This document shows, in pieces, positions 55,651 through 63,563 of a stretch of DNA of 64,000 nucleotides; position 1 is the stretch's first letter; every line of letters starts with the position of its first letter. Origin of the DNA: Shewanella sp. TC10. Lineage in GTDB: Bacteria > Pseudomonadota > Gammaproteobacteria > Enterobacterales > Shewanellaceae. The notes beneath the pieces are model-generated. The model ran no database searches and had not been told where the DNA came from. It saw only the letters and a list, made by a program, of their open reading frames with translations. The position numbers and the translations under genes were made by a program. Location of the stretch: assembly GCF_009663145.1 (NCBI RefSeq), contig NZ_VKHR01000012.1:1-64000 (forward strand), read 5' to 3'.

Positions 55651-56705
55651 AGATATTAGATCTCTATATTGCGCGAGTTATCATTAGTACATCAGCGTTG
55701 TGTCTACTTATCTTGACAGGCCTGTCTGGCATTATTAAGTGGGTCGACCAGTTACGAGTGGTGGGTCGCGGTGCATACACCATGCTGGATGCGATGATTT
55801 ATGTCATCTTCTTAATTCCACGTGATATCGAAATGTTCTTTCCTATTGCGGTGTTATTAGGTGCATTAATCGGAATGGGAATGCTTGCGTCTAATTCTGA
55901 GCTTGTAGTGATGCAAGCATCAGGCATGTCACGCCTACAAATTACTATTTCAGCGATGAAAACCGCTATTCCGCTGATGATTATCGTGATGGCGCTAGGT
56001 GAGTGGGGTGCACCCGTAGCCGAGCGGAGCGCTAAAGAGTTACAAGCGACCAAAGTATCAGGTGGTAGTTTGATAAAATCCCATCGAGGGGTTTGGGCTC
56101 GAGATGGCGATTTATTCGTTAATATTGGGGAAGTTGAAACCATCAATACCCTCAATAACATCACCTTTTATGAGTTTGACGATGATTTAAAGTTAAAGAC
56201 CATGACCCAAGCAATGCGTGCAAATTTTGCTAATGGCGTATGGCGATTGATGGATGTGAAAAACACCCATATTACCCAAGATAAAATCACCTTAGAGTAC
56301 CAAGAAGAACGTGTATGGAACTCGACACTGACGCCAGATAAATTAAGTGTGGTGTCAGTAAAACCTGAAGCATTAAGTATTCAAGGCTTAATTGGTTATT
56401 TAGATTATTTAAAAGTGAACCAGCAAGATCCAAGTCGGTATGAGCTAGCGCTGTGGCGTAAAATTATGCAACCGATTACCGTTGCTGTAATGATATTAGT
56501 GGCGTTGTCATTTGTGTTTGGTCCCTTAAGAACAGTGACTATGGGCGCGAGGGTGTTATTGGGGGTTGTTGCAGGGTTTAGCTTTTACATCTGTAGCGAA
56601 ATATTTGGACCGTTAAGCATTGTGTATGGGTTACCTGCTTACATCAGTGCCAGTATGCCAGCGGTGTTGTTTAGTGCTGGGGCGTTATACTTTATTAGGA
56701 AATAA
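55647..56705 (+). CDS. lptG: LPS export permease LptG
   Basis: Partner of LptF in the LptB2FG transporter. The 352-residue protein has the same two-by-three transmembrane layout with a periplasmic domain at about 130-260. LDLYIARVIISTSALCLLIL, LLGALIGMGMLASNSELVVM and FVFGPLRTVTMGARVLLGV match the YjgQ family. The stop is followed by a bidirectional terminator. The four-base overlap with lptF supports fixed stoichiometry. Confidence 0.96.
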   Translation: MKILDLYIARVIISTSALCLLILTGLSGIIKWVDQLRVVGRGAYTMLDAMIYVIFLIPRDIEMFFPIAVLLGALIGMGMLASNSELVVMQASGMSRLQITISAMKTAIPLMIIVMALGEWGAPVAERSAKELQATKVSGGSLIKSHRGVWARDGDLFVNIGEVETINTLNNITFYEFDDDLKLKTMTQAMRANFANGVWRLMDVKNTHITQDKITLEYQEERVWNSTLTPDKLSVVSVKPEALSIQGLIGYLDYLKVNQQDPSRYELALWRKIMQPITVAVMILVALSFVFGPLRTVTMGARVLLGVVAGFSFYICSEIFGPLSIVYGLPAYISASMPAVLFSAGALYFIRK

Positions 56706-56763
56706 ACGGTGTAGACGTATCGAGCATTAATCAGTGTGTAACTACGCATAGCTAAAAGACACT

Positions 56764-56802
56764 AAAACCAGCCTAACATTATGACGAGTGGCTGGTTTTT
56801 TT
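56764..56802. terminator. bidirectional terminator between lptG and the diguanylate cyclase gene
   Basis: AAAACCAGCC pairs with GGCTGGTTTT across a 16-base loop and is followed by T residues. It lies between convergent genes. Confidence 0.85.
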
Positions 56803-56843
56803 ATGCCTGTAAATAGGATTACTCTTTATTAAGATGAGTTGAG

Positions 56844-57953
56844 TTAACTTGCTTTTTTAGGGTGAACACTATCTCTACCATGCTCTTTAGCATAGTAAAG
56901 ATATTCGTCAGCTTGGGATATTGCAGAGTCGACAGAGTGAGTGATATCCGCTTTGCCTATGCCAATACTCACTGTAATAGGAATGGTGATATTTTCATAA
57001 ACAATCGGATTGTCATGAATGGTATTTCTGATTTTTTCGGCCACTTCATAGGCGTCTTCAAAAGGAGTTTGTGGCAGTAAAATTAAAAACTCTTCCCCAC
57101 CCCAGCGCGAAATCATATCTTGCTTGCGCAAAGTGCTAACAAATAATTGAGCCAGTTTTACTAATACTTCATCACCATAAGAATGACCATATTGGTCGTT
57201 AACTTGCTTAAAAAAATCAACATCAATCAGTAAAATGCTCATCGAATGCTTATTGCGTAATACTCTGGCATATTCATAGTCAAGCTGTTCCATCATTGCA
57301 CGACGGTTTGGAATATTAGTGAGGTGATCACGAAGGGCTTGTTGCTCAAATTTTTCGCTGAGCTGTTTAACGTGTAAGAAAGATTGATGGCGTGAGTATT
57401 CATAATAGCCAGCTAAAAAGGTAAGGGTCAATAATGAATAAAGCACGCGGGTTTTAAATTCATAAGTGTAAGTTGCGATCAATAATTCATCATTAGGGTA
57501 GAACATTATCAGGCAATAACATGCAATAAATACGAGGGTGTTTCTAAGTCCACCTTTTAAACCACCAAAAAACATCATCACAGGCGGGACTAAGAAAATC
57601 CATAAGGGCCCAGTGTTGTTTGCGCCGCCACTATAAACTAGATACAGCATTAGCGTCAGTAAACTCAGCTGAATTAAGGTGCCAGAAGTTTCAAATCTAT
57701 ATTGTCTAAGAAAAAGCCAGTGATTCTGTAGCGAGAGAAAAAATAAGATACTGGAGAGCAATAATACCATCGCGAGGGTGGAGTTATTGTCGATATAAGC
57801 ATTGATACCGAGGATAAAGGTGATTGAAAAACCTACCACACCAAACCAATTGATAATCAGGATTTTATGACGTTTTTCAGGGTCGTCGTAAAGCTCTGTA
57901 CCTCGGTTCAGATAATTTAACAGCAATTTTTTAATCGCAATTATGGTATTCAA
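56844..57953 (-). CDS. membrane diguanylate cyclase (GGDEF)
   Basis: Synthesises cyclic di-GMP. The 369-residue protein has five to six transmembrane segments in residues 25-185, then a GGDEF domain (about 205-365) with DHLTNIPNRRAMM, the active-site RWGGEEFLILLP and an inhibitory-site RxxD (RKQD) five residues before it, so product feedback is expected. No EAL partner domain. The start is TTG with GGA six bases ahead; no ATG fits. Signal unknown. Confidence 0.92.
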   Translation of the reverse strand: MNTIIAIKKLLLNYLNRGTELYDDPEKRHKILIINWFGVVGFSITFILGINAYIDNNSTLAMVLLLSSILFFLSLQNHWLFLRQYRFETSGTLIQLSLLTLMLYLVYSGGANNTGPLWIFLVPPVMMFFGGLKGGLRNTLVFIACYCLIMFYPNDELLIATYTYEFKTRVLYSLLTLTFLAGYYEYSRHQSFLHVKQLSEKFEQQALRDHLTNIPNRRAMMEQLDYEYARVLRNKHSMSILLIDVDFFKQVNDQYGHSYGDEVLVKLAQLFVSTLRKQDMISRWGGEEFLILLPQTPFEDAYEVAEKIRNTIHDNPIVYENITIPITVSIGIGKADITHSVDSAISQADEYLYYAKEHGRDSVHPKKAS

Positions 57954-58341
57954 GGTTTTCCGTTCATCCCTTTACGCAATAAATTCCATGAATAAGTTAA
58001 AAGAACTTTCCTAGGAATGGCTTTTTTACTTATTATCCTCTTAAGATACTCCAGTATCTCTGTCTCGCCAAGTAACAATCGTATGTTGGCGTAATGTGTT
58101 TGTCTCTTGAGGGTTATTGTTGCGTTAATTGGGTACGGAAGGACTCAGACTCTAGCAGTTAGGGTTTATGATTAAGCATGAAAAAAGCCAATTGATTATT
58201 CAATTGGCTTTAATGGGATGATTGCTGCTACAAAAGTAATACTGACTCTTTATAAATGGTTTTAAGCGTTAAGTTTTAAATACCGAGTTAAAGTCTTAAT
58301 TACTAAGTCTAAGCCTAAGCACTGAGTTTTAAATGCTTAGC
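57954..58341. other. gene-free region between the diguanylate cyclase and RDD genes
   Basis: A 388-base gap with the RDD-gene terminator at 58181. Near 58305-58350 the motif CCTAAGCAC occurs twice. No c-di-GMP riboswitch-like sequence or RNA gene was recognised. Confidence 0.5.
58181..58214 (-). terminator. intrinsic terminator downstream of the RDD gene
   Basis: On the minus strand AAAGCCAATTG, a six-base loop and CAATTGGCTTTTTT form a stem with a T run, about 130 bases past the RDD stop. Confidence 0.83.
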
Positions 58342-58851
58342 CTAAGCACCGCGCCAATTTCGCATTTGATTTGCTTCAACAGATAAAACCACAACTTCAG
58401 AGCGGGTCATTTTATCTTGTAAGGCTAGTTTATCTGGATTAATCAGGATAAATAAATTGCCAATTCCAGCAAAAGACCAAACCACACGGGCGATAGCAGT
58501 AATAAAACTTAAGTTTTGCCCATTTGGGTGTTGCACTTTTAAACGCCAAGCTCGCATACCTAATGTTTGGCCTCCACGGCTCCAAAATATGGCGTAAAAC
58601 CCAGCTACACAGATCACTAACCAAAGTTGATAGAAGCCTTGGTAAAGCGGTGTTTGGTTCAGTAAGTCAGAAACATGTTCATGGCCATTCATACCGATAA
58701 CCCCAGTGCTGGTTAAACCAAAAAAGAGTCCGAAGCCAATCACACCTGCAACCATATATACAGCCACTGCAAGTAAAGCATCATAAATCATAGCGCCACA
58801 ACGTTTAATAAAGCTGGCTCTAGGAAAGTTCGCGTGTTCTGAATTAATCAT
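58342..58851 (-). CDS. RDD-family membrane protein
   Basis: A 169-residue protein with three transmembrane segments. The N-terminal FIKRCGAMIYDALLAVAVY carries the Arg-Asp-type pattern of RDD proteins, and GGQTLGMRAWRLKV and VVWSFAGIGN are also characteristic. AAAGG lies seven bases before the ATG. It follows the DUF2960 gene by 14 bases in one operon. Some RDD proteins act in ion or compatible-solute transport, but no function can be named here. Confidence 0.88.
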   Translation of the reverse strand: MINSEHANFPRASFIKRCGAMIYDALLAVAVYMVAGVIGFGLFFGLTSTGVIGMNGHEHVSDLLNQTPLYQGFYQLWLVICVAGFYAIFWSRGGQTLGMRAWRLKVQHPNGQNLSFITAIARVVWSFAGIGNLFILINPDKLALQDKMTRSEVVVLSVEANQMRNWRGA

Positions 58852-58865
58852 GTAAACCCTTTGAA

Positions 58866-59132
58866 TTAGCTAGTTGGTGTTTCTTCGTCGTCTTCTCTGA
58901 CAAATTTAATGCTGCTAAACCCAAAACGAGCAAATTCAGTTTTACGGAATTCTTTTTCAGCCTTAGCGCCTTTTTTTGAAGTCATCGCCACTTGTTGTTC
59001 CATCGCGAGAAAGCGGGTTAAATCTATGCCTTCCGCTTCTGCTGCGGCTTCATATAAGTCGTGATGAATGTCATAGCTAAACGGGATAACTTTGGTTTTA
59101 CCTTTAAAGATATAAATGACTTGGCGAGCCAT
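58866..59132 (-). CDS. DUF2960 protein
   Basis: An 88-residue soluble protein: MARQVIYIFKGKTKVIPFS, YDIHHDLYEAAAEAEGIDL and RFLAMEQQVAMTSKKG match DUF2960, found in Shewanella and Vibrio, function unknown. The true start is the ATG at 59132, with AGGAG ahead. The open frame extends 53 codons further upstream, but this part lacks a start signal and resembles non-coding sequence. Confidence 0.82.
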   Translation of the reverse strand: MARQVIYIFKGKTKVIPFSYDIHHDLYEAAAEAEGIDLTRFLAMEQQVAMTSKKGAKAEKEFRKTEFARFGFSSIKFVREDDEETPTS

Positions 59133-59392
59133 GGAAACTCCTAAAATCGGGTTCTGTGGTATGAGCAGAAATAAACTCATACGACTAAATAAGCAGCTGC
59201 ACTTTTCATGCTGACACGGCTGTAATAAGTTGGCTATTATAACGAAAGCTGAAGATGCAAGATAGCACTGATGAATAGCTTTTACTGGCAATTAACACAT
59301 GATTCATCTAGTCATAAATCAAACCGAAATCTGTTTATAACAGGGGAAGCGACAATGAGTTGCTCATTGGCACAATACAAAAGGAAAAGAGA

Positions 59393-59971
59393 ATGTCTGC
59401 AAGTCTTAAGATAGTGTTTATCGGCGTAATTGGGTTAGCTTTTCAAATGGTAGCAATTCCTGCACATGCTGGCATGGAAGTATTTAAAGATGGCACTGCA
59501 ATTAAAGGCTATGGGCAGATTGCGAAGGTCGAGTCTCAGCTATCTATTCCCAAAGATATGGTGTTTAAAGTCGCTTTTGATATGAGTAAAGCTGCAAAAC
59601 CTGGTGAGGTTAATCGCAATTTAAATACTTTGGCACGTTTCATTAATATGCATGTTGCGGCAGGTGTTAAAGCTGAGAACATTCAATTGGCCATGGTGGT
59701 TCATGGTGCGTCGGTTGCCGACTTAGCAAAGGATTCATTTTATCAAGGGCAATTACCTCAAGAATTAGCGACTCAACAGCTGATAAATGCGAACAAAGGT
59801 TTAGTTGAACAATTGGTTAACTATGGCGTTAAAATATATATTTGTGGCCAAAGCGCTGCTTATTACGGGTTAGATAATGCGTCCTTGTTGCCAGGTGTTG
59901 AAATGGCGTTATCGGCTATGACAGCGCACGCTGTATTGGCGCGGCAAGATTACAGCTCAAACCCATTTTAG
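59393..59971 (+). CDS. secreted DsrE-like protein
   Basis: A 192-residue protein with signal peptide (MSASLKIVFIGVIGLAF, cleavage near AHA-GME). The mature domain fits DsrE/DsrF-like folds: FKVAFDMSKAA, LNTLARFINMHVAAGV, LAMVVHGASV, and YGVKIYICGQSAAYYGL, with the single Cys at the position used in DsrE. A periplasmic DsrE protein is unusual, since the well-studied ones are cytoplasmic sulfur carriers. The ATG at 59393 has AAGGAAAAGAG ahead; eleven upstream codons are discarded. Confidence 0.82.
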   Translation: MSASLKIVFIGVIGLAFQMVAIPAHAGMEVFKDGTAIKGYGQIAKVESQLSIPKDMVFKVAFDMSKAAKPGEVNRNLNTLARFINMHVAAGVKAENIQLAMVVHGASVADLAKDSFYQGQLPQELATQQLINANKGLVEQLVNYGVKIYICGQSAAYYGLDNASLLPGVEMALSAMTAHAVLARQDYSSNPF

Positions 59972-60008
59972 CGTGTAATAACTCATCTAAATCAACTGAT
60001 TAGCGATG

Positions 60009-60818
60009 CTACTCATCATCAAATTGCATCGCTTCTTTAATCTCATCGCTGCCAAATCCCTTACGCGATAAATAGGCATAGGCTTTCGATTTATCTTTAT
60101 AGTCTGATAAGTCGTAACGCTTTTTCATCAGTTGCTCTTTACAGCTTTGATAGAAATCGATTTCTTCAGCCTGGCTTAACTGATAAATCGTATCTTGAAA
60201 CTCACTGATATCAATGAGGCGTTGTTTCAATTCTTGTAAAATAACCTTCTCGCCTTTGCCTTTATTATAAAGCTTGATGATTTCAGTTCTTAAATCAGCT
60301 TTATCAGCTTTTAAAGCTAATTTACTGCGCAATGTTTCCCGTTGTGGGTGTACAGATAATGCATGATCAATTTCAGCTCTTGAGAATCCTTTACTGGTCA
60401 TCTGAGCGTAAACTTTCTCTTTATTCGTGCCTTGGAAGTGTTCAAACTTGTTGAGTAAGCGCGATTTCGCCATTTCAAAGGTATCAATTTGTTGAGTTTC
60501 CATGACTTGTTCAATCGCATTATCAATTTCGGGTATTGATATCCCTCGTTGCTGTAATTTGCGTTTTATGGCGCTAGTACCAATTTCATTATGAAAAGCC
60601 AATTCACAGTAACGCACCGCAAAATCTTGATTGCTTTTTAAATAACCACTTTCAATTAATTTCGCGAGAACAGTATCAACCCATTGTTGATTATCAGTTT
60701 TTCGCTCTAATTTGGTGCGAATTTCACTAATAGTGAAATCCTGCTGACTTAAGTGCCAATAGGCACTGTTAAACACATTATCAATGGTTTTGGCTTGGCG
60801 AAGCGTTTGACGTTGCAT
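60009..60818 (-). CDS. long RecX-like protein
   Basis: A 269-residue protein built of RecX-type three-helix units. Residues about 15-160 correspond to a complete RecX: AYWHLSQQDFTISEIRTKL, VLAKLIESGYLKSNQDFAVRY, SAIKRKLQQRGISIPEID, then YAQMTSKGFSRAEIDHAL. Further units follow (ILQELKQRLIDISEFQDTI, YAYLSRKGFGSDEIKEAM), nearly doubling the usual length of about 150. RecX inhibits RecA filaments. No recA is adjacent, so this is probably a paralogue with a distinct role. Confidence 0.78.
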   Translation of the reverse strand: MQRQTLRQAKTIDNVFNSAYWHLSQQDFTISEIRTKLERKTDNQQWVDTVLAKLIESGYLKSNQDFAVRYCELAFHNEIGTSAIKRKLQQRGISIPEIDNAIEQVMETQQIDTFEMAKSRLLNKFEHFQGTNKEKVYAQMTSKGFSRAEIDHALSVHPQRETLRSKLALKADKADLRTEIIKLYNKGKGEKVILQELKQRLIDISEFQDTIYQLSQAEEIDFYQSCKEQLMKKRYDLSDYKDKSKAYAYLSRKGFGSDEIKEAMQFDDE

Positions 60819-60973
60819 AACAAGTAGATCTTTTGATAAGTAAAATCAATCGCAGTGTAGCAGAACATCTAAGCGATAAGCATCAGAACTTACTGGACTC
60901 ATTTATATAGCTAGGGTTTATTCGGCTTGAGCTCATACAGCAAGGGTTTATTATGTTAGCAAACGGATGCTAG

Positions 60974-61102
60974 CTATTGGCGGTCATTTTTTAAATGAGA
61001 AATGCCCCAGAATAAAATGCCAGCTCCTGAGCAAGAAAAGAAAAAGAATAACCCTATGCCTATAGGAGAACCCCATGATAAAACACTATAAAGCACGTCC
61101 AT
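60974..61102 (-). CDS. 42-residue single-span membrane protein
   Basis: A short gene with one hydrophobic stretch: MDVLYSVLSWGSPIGIG, then several Phe, a Cys, GAGILFWGISHL and a polar KNDRQ tail. AGAGGAA lies seven bases before the ATG, a strong ribosome binding site. The Gly/Phe/Trp-rich span resembles small subunits or regulators of membrane complexes such as oxidases, but no family is recognised. It lies downstream of the 7-bp tandem array. Confidence 0.62.
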   Translation of the reverse strand: MDVLYSVLSWGSPIGIGLFFFFSCSGAGILFWGISHLKNDRQ

Positions 61103-61218
61103 GTTTAATTTCCTCTGACTTGAATAAAGGCTGAATGTTCGAAATTGATGTTAATTAACATCCAAATCAGTATAAGAAAGCTTTAGCTGAAATCCAAATT
61201 TGTCAGTTTCTAGTTGTA

Positions 61219-61273
61219 ACTTCCTACTTCCTACTTCCTACTTCCTACTTCCTACTTCCTACTTCCTACTTCT
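61219..61273. repeat. heptanucleotide tandem repeat, seven copies plus a partial one
   Basis: ACTTCCT is repeated seven times without error from 61219 to 61267, then a partial unit follows. A pure 7-base array of this length is expected to vary in copy number by slippage. It lies 117 bases upstream of the 42-residue membrane protein start, in its likely promoter region on the minus strand. Confidence 0.95.
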
Positions 61274-61436
61274 AAAATCAGGCTGAAAGAAGAGATTAAT
61301 GTGACATGTTTAGAATACTTCACGATTGTTTGTATATGGTTATTCGTTCATGACTGTTCTTATATGGTTATTCGTTTATGACAATTCGTTGATGGTAGGT
61401 AGATTATCAGCAGATGCAATTAGAGATGAGGCAGCG

Positions 61437-61470
61437 AAAAAAAAAGTCGTGAACAGCTTGCCACGACTTT
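61437..61470 (-). terminator. intrinsic terminator of the DUF2913 gene
   Basis: On the minus strand AAAGTCGTG and CACGACTTT form a stem over a ten-base loop, followed by about nine T residues; it lies 26 bases past the stop. Confidence 0.87.
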
Positions 61471-61495
61471 AGGTACCAATAAGAAGTAGATAAGG

Positions 61496-62161
61496 CTATT
61501 TAATTAAAAAGCACAGTTGTTTCAGTTGGTTATTAGGGGCAATAAGATAAGTCTTATGATGTTTTATCATACTGGTTTTTTTGTTGCCAGGGCTGACTAA
61601 CAAGCCTTTTTCTAAGGCTTTTTCAGCAAAGTGATTTTCATCACCGCGAACATAAATAGGCAGTGATTTAACTAACTTTTCACCATCAAAATGGCTTTCA
61701 AGTTGTAACTCACACACCACAAGGCTTGACTGACCATTACCTGCGAGTTTGAGTTTAGTGCCGCGATTATCAGAGAAAGCGCTATCAGCGATAACAAACC
61801 AATCTTCGCTTTCAAGTTCTGCTAATAATTGAGTTATACCTTGATGTTGGGATAGTTCAGCTTGTTGTACTTGTCGGTACTGCTTGGCAATTCGTTCAAA
61901 TAGCTGAGGTAGCATAGCACCAGCACCTTGGCTACGAGCCATTCTGATCCAAGCTGAAATGTCGTCGGCTACCAATTTTGAAAAACGTTTTATTCGAAAA
62001 GATTCAACTAGCCATGCACATAAAAAATGACTTTCTTGAGCGGGTGTACGCTTGGCTTTTTGATTTTCAGCAGAATCTTGCAGTGCTTGAATGCCTGCTT
62101 CGGCGACGTCTAAAATGGCTTGATTGTATGTTTGGGTTTGCACTATTGGGGCACCGTTCAT
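61496..62161 (-). CDS. DUF2913-like protein
   Basis: A 221-residue soluble, mainly helical protein. The block QESHFLCAWLVESFRIKRFSK followed by DISAWIRMARSQGAGAMLP resembles DUF2913 (short LxxWL, KRF and WI-x-R motifs), recognised from memory at moderate certainty. The C-terminal half (about 115-221) is mixed alpha/beta, with DWFVIADSAF and LLVSPGNKKTSMI. No enzyme motif was seen. Single gene with its own terminator; weak ribosome binding site. Confidence 0.6.
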   Translation of the reverse strand: MNGAPIVQTQTYNQAILDVAEAGIQALQDSAENQKAKRTPAQESHFLCAWLVESFRIKRFSKLVADDISAWIRMARSQGAGAMLPQLFERIAKQYRQVQQAELSQHQGITQLLAELESEDWFVIADSAFSDNRGTKLKLAGNGQSSLVVCELQLESHFDGEKLVKSLPIYVRGDENHFAEKALEKGLLVSPGNKKTSMIKHHKTYLIAPNNQLKQLCFLIK

Positions 62162-62341
62162 TAAATTGTTCCATCACAGAAATATTCGATGATGGAACGT
62201 TGCAACTGGATAAATTACTCTAGCTGTATTGTAGCAGAGGTGGTTAAACCGCTGCTACAAACTTAATGTAATCACTGCCACCAAAAGCTGCAAATGAATC
62301 TGTGCTTTGCAAAAGTTTACAGCACTTAAATTAATGAACTG

Positions 62342-62977
62342 TTACTGCTGTTGTAGTAATTTTGCTGCAGTTAAAATTAGCTCTGGAGCAGGACGCACTT
62401 TATAGTTTGGATTGATGTACTGAAAATGCACCAGACCTGATTTATCAGCTACATAAACTGCAGGAACAGGTAAAACTAAGCGTTCTTCACCCTCAGGCGT
62501 AGTCCAAAGTGTGTTGTTTACTTTGAGTTTTGCTTGATACATAGAGGTCACTTTTTCGCTGGTGTAGAACGCAATACCAAACGCTTGTGAAGCCGCCATT
62601 TTTTCATCTGACAACAACAAGTAATCTAATTCATTGTCGTTAATTGACGCTTTTAATTTTTCTGGTGAATCTGGTGAAATCCCCACTAGTTGAAAACCCA
62701 TTTCAATTAGTTTTGGTTCAATTGCCTTTAATTGTCCCATTTGCACATTACAGAAAGGACACCAGCCGCCACGATAGAAAAAGAAGATCGTTGGTTTTTT
62801 GGCTGTGAGTTCTTCAAGATTAACTTTATTCCCTTCTACATCCTGCAGCTCAACACTAGGGATTTGCTGGCCATTCATTAGTGGCATTACGTGATATTCA
62901 TCACTAGCAATAGGTTTAGCCAATGAAGGTAAGCTAAATAGTGTCACTGCGGCGGCTAAGATAATTTTTTTTAACAT
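62342..62977 (-). CDS. secreted AhpC/TSA-type peroxiredoxin-like protein
   Basis: A 211-residue thioredoxin-fold protein with signal peptide (MLKKIILAAAVTLFSLPSLA). The active site YRGGWCPFCNVQMGQL holds a CPFC pair at the N-terminus of the first helix, typical of the peroxiredoxin-like/thiol-oxidoreductase group in place of the classical TSPVC. GISPDSPEKL and PAVYVADKSG follow. It probably acts as a periplasmic peroxide or thiol reductase. The start is the ATG at 62977 with GGA ahead; an ATG four codons earlier is possible. Redox partner unknown. Confidence 0.85.
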   Translation of the reverse strand: MLKKIILAAAVTLFSLPSLAKPIASDEYHVMPLMNGQQIPSVELQDVEGNKVNLEELTAKKPTIFFFYRGGWCPFCNVQMGQLKAIEPKLIEMGFQLVGISPDSPEKLKASINDNELDYLLLSDEKMAASQAFGIAFYTSEKVTSMYQAKLKVNNTLWTTPEGEERLVLPVPAVYVADKSGLVHFQYINPNYKVRPAPELILTAAKLLQQQ

Positions 62978-63194
62978 GCTGAAATCCATATTCAATTAAA
63001 AGGGAAGAACTGTTTAAGTGCCCTAACTAGACACTTTTTTATGGTTGATCGTTAGGTGTCGTTCAAATTCGCTTTAACAGCGACTAGGGGCTGTTGATCT
63101 TTGCTGGTTGAGTTTTGTTCGAGTTAAAAACATTTTAATTGAGGCGGATGGATTGATGCCTAGTCATCTAAGCACCTTTTATTCACAAAGATGC

Positions 63195-63292
63195 ATACAA
63201 CAAAGATTAAAACGTTTTTAGCCGAACCCTTCGGGCAGCGTTTGTTGGCCATTTTTACTGCGTTATCGACTTTTTATGTAGAATAACTACAC
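63195..63292. repeat. possible dispersed intergenic repeat element
   Basis: Embedded in AT-rich DNA, this segment includes GCCGAACCCTTCGGGCAGC (a short hairpin) and the phrase ACTGCGTTATCGACTTTT. The composition differs from the flanks and resembles intergenic repeats seen in Shewanella genomes, recalled without proof. Only one copy is in this window. Confidence 0.3.
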
Positions 63293-63403
63293 CACAAAGT
63301 CTCTACCTTGTATAAATAGTCAACAATTCGCTGCAAAAATAACCTTGAAAGATCATCAGACCCTAATTAGACCTGAGCATAGCAGTTTTTATTTCATTGA
63401 ATT

Positions 63404-63491
63404 AAAGTAAAAGTGAATATGGGTTTACTTTTTGTTATTAAAGACAAAAAGTAAAAGTGAATATGGGTTTACTTTTTGTTATTAAAGACAA
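63404..63491. repeat. perfect 44-bp tandem duplication
   Basis: Two identical 44-base units run head to tail, 63404-63447 and 63448-63491. Each contains TTTACTTTTTGT and the complementary bases, so the array forms an inverted repeat (63424-63435 with 63444-63455). It lies between the helicase terminator and the peroxiredoxin gene and does not interrupt a gene. Confidence 0.95.
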
Positions 63492-63503
63492 ACAGCAGGC
63501 AAT

Positions 63504-63527
63504 AAAAAAGGCGCTATCAGCGCCTTT
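63504..63527 (-). terminator. intrinsic terminator of the DEAD-box helicase gene
   Basis: On the minus strand AAAGGCGCT and AGCGCCTTT form a nine-bp stem with a three-base loop and a T run, 37 bases after the stop. Confidence 0.92.
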
Positions 63528-63563
63528 AATGGAGTTACATATGAAGTCACAACTAAATATAAA

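Larger units (their letters stand above)
61103..61495. other. gene-free region with a 7-bp tandem array
   Basis: A 393-base stretch between the DUF2913 gene and the 42-residue membrane protein gene. It holds the array at 61219-61273, two imperfect copies of TATGGTTATTCGTTYATGAC near 61335-61380, and a minus-strand terminator at 61437-61470. Confidence 0.55.
62978..63563. other. gene-free region with a 44-bp duplication and a GC-rich element
   Basis: A 586-base gap. It holds a comparatively GC-rich, hairpin-containing stretch at 63195-63292, the 44-bp tandem duplication at 63404-63491 and the helicase terminator at 63504-63527. No coding frame is convincing. Confidence 0.55.

Noticed and set aside
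57954-58341. Cyclic-di-GMP riboswitch upstream of signalling genes
   Set aside because: No GEMM-like conserved core was seen in this or the other leaders of c-di-GMP genes.
59133-59291. 53-codon N-terminal extension of the DUF2960 protein
   Set aside because: The AGGAG site and family start agree on 59132; the extension has no start signal.
61219-61273. Tandem array considered as a CRISPR array
   Set aside because: Units are seven bases and contiguous with no spacers, and no cas genes are present.
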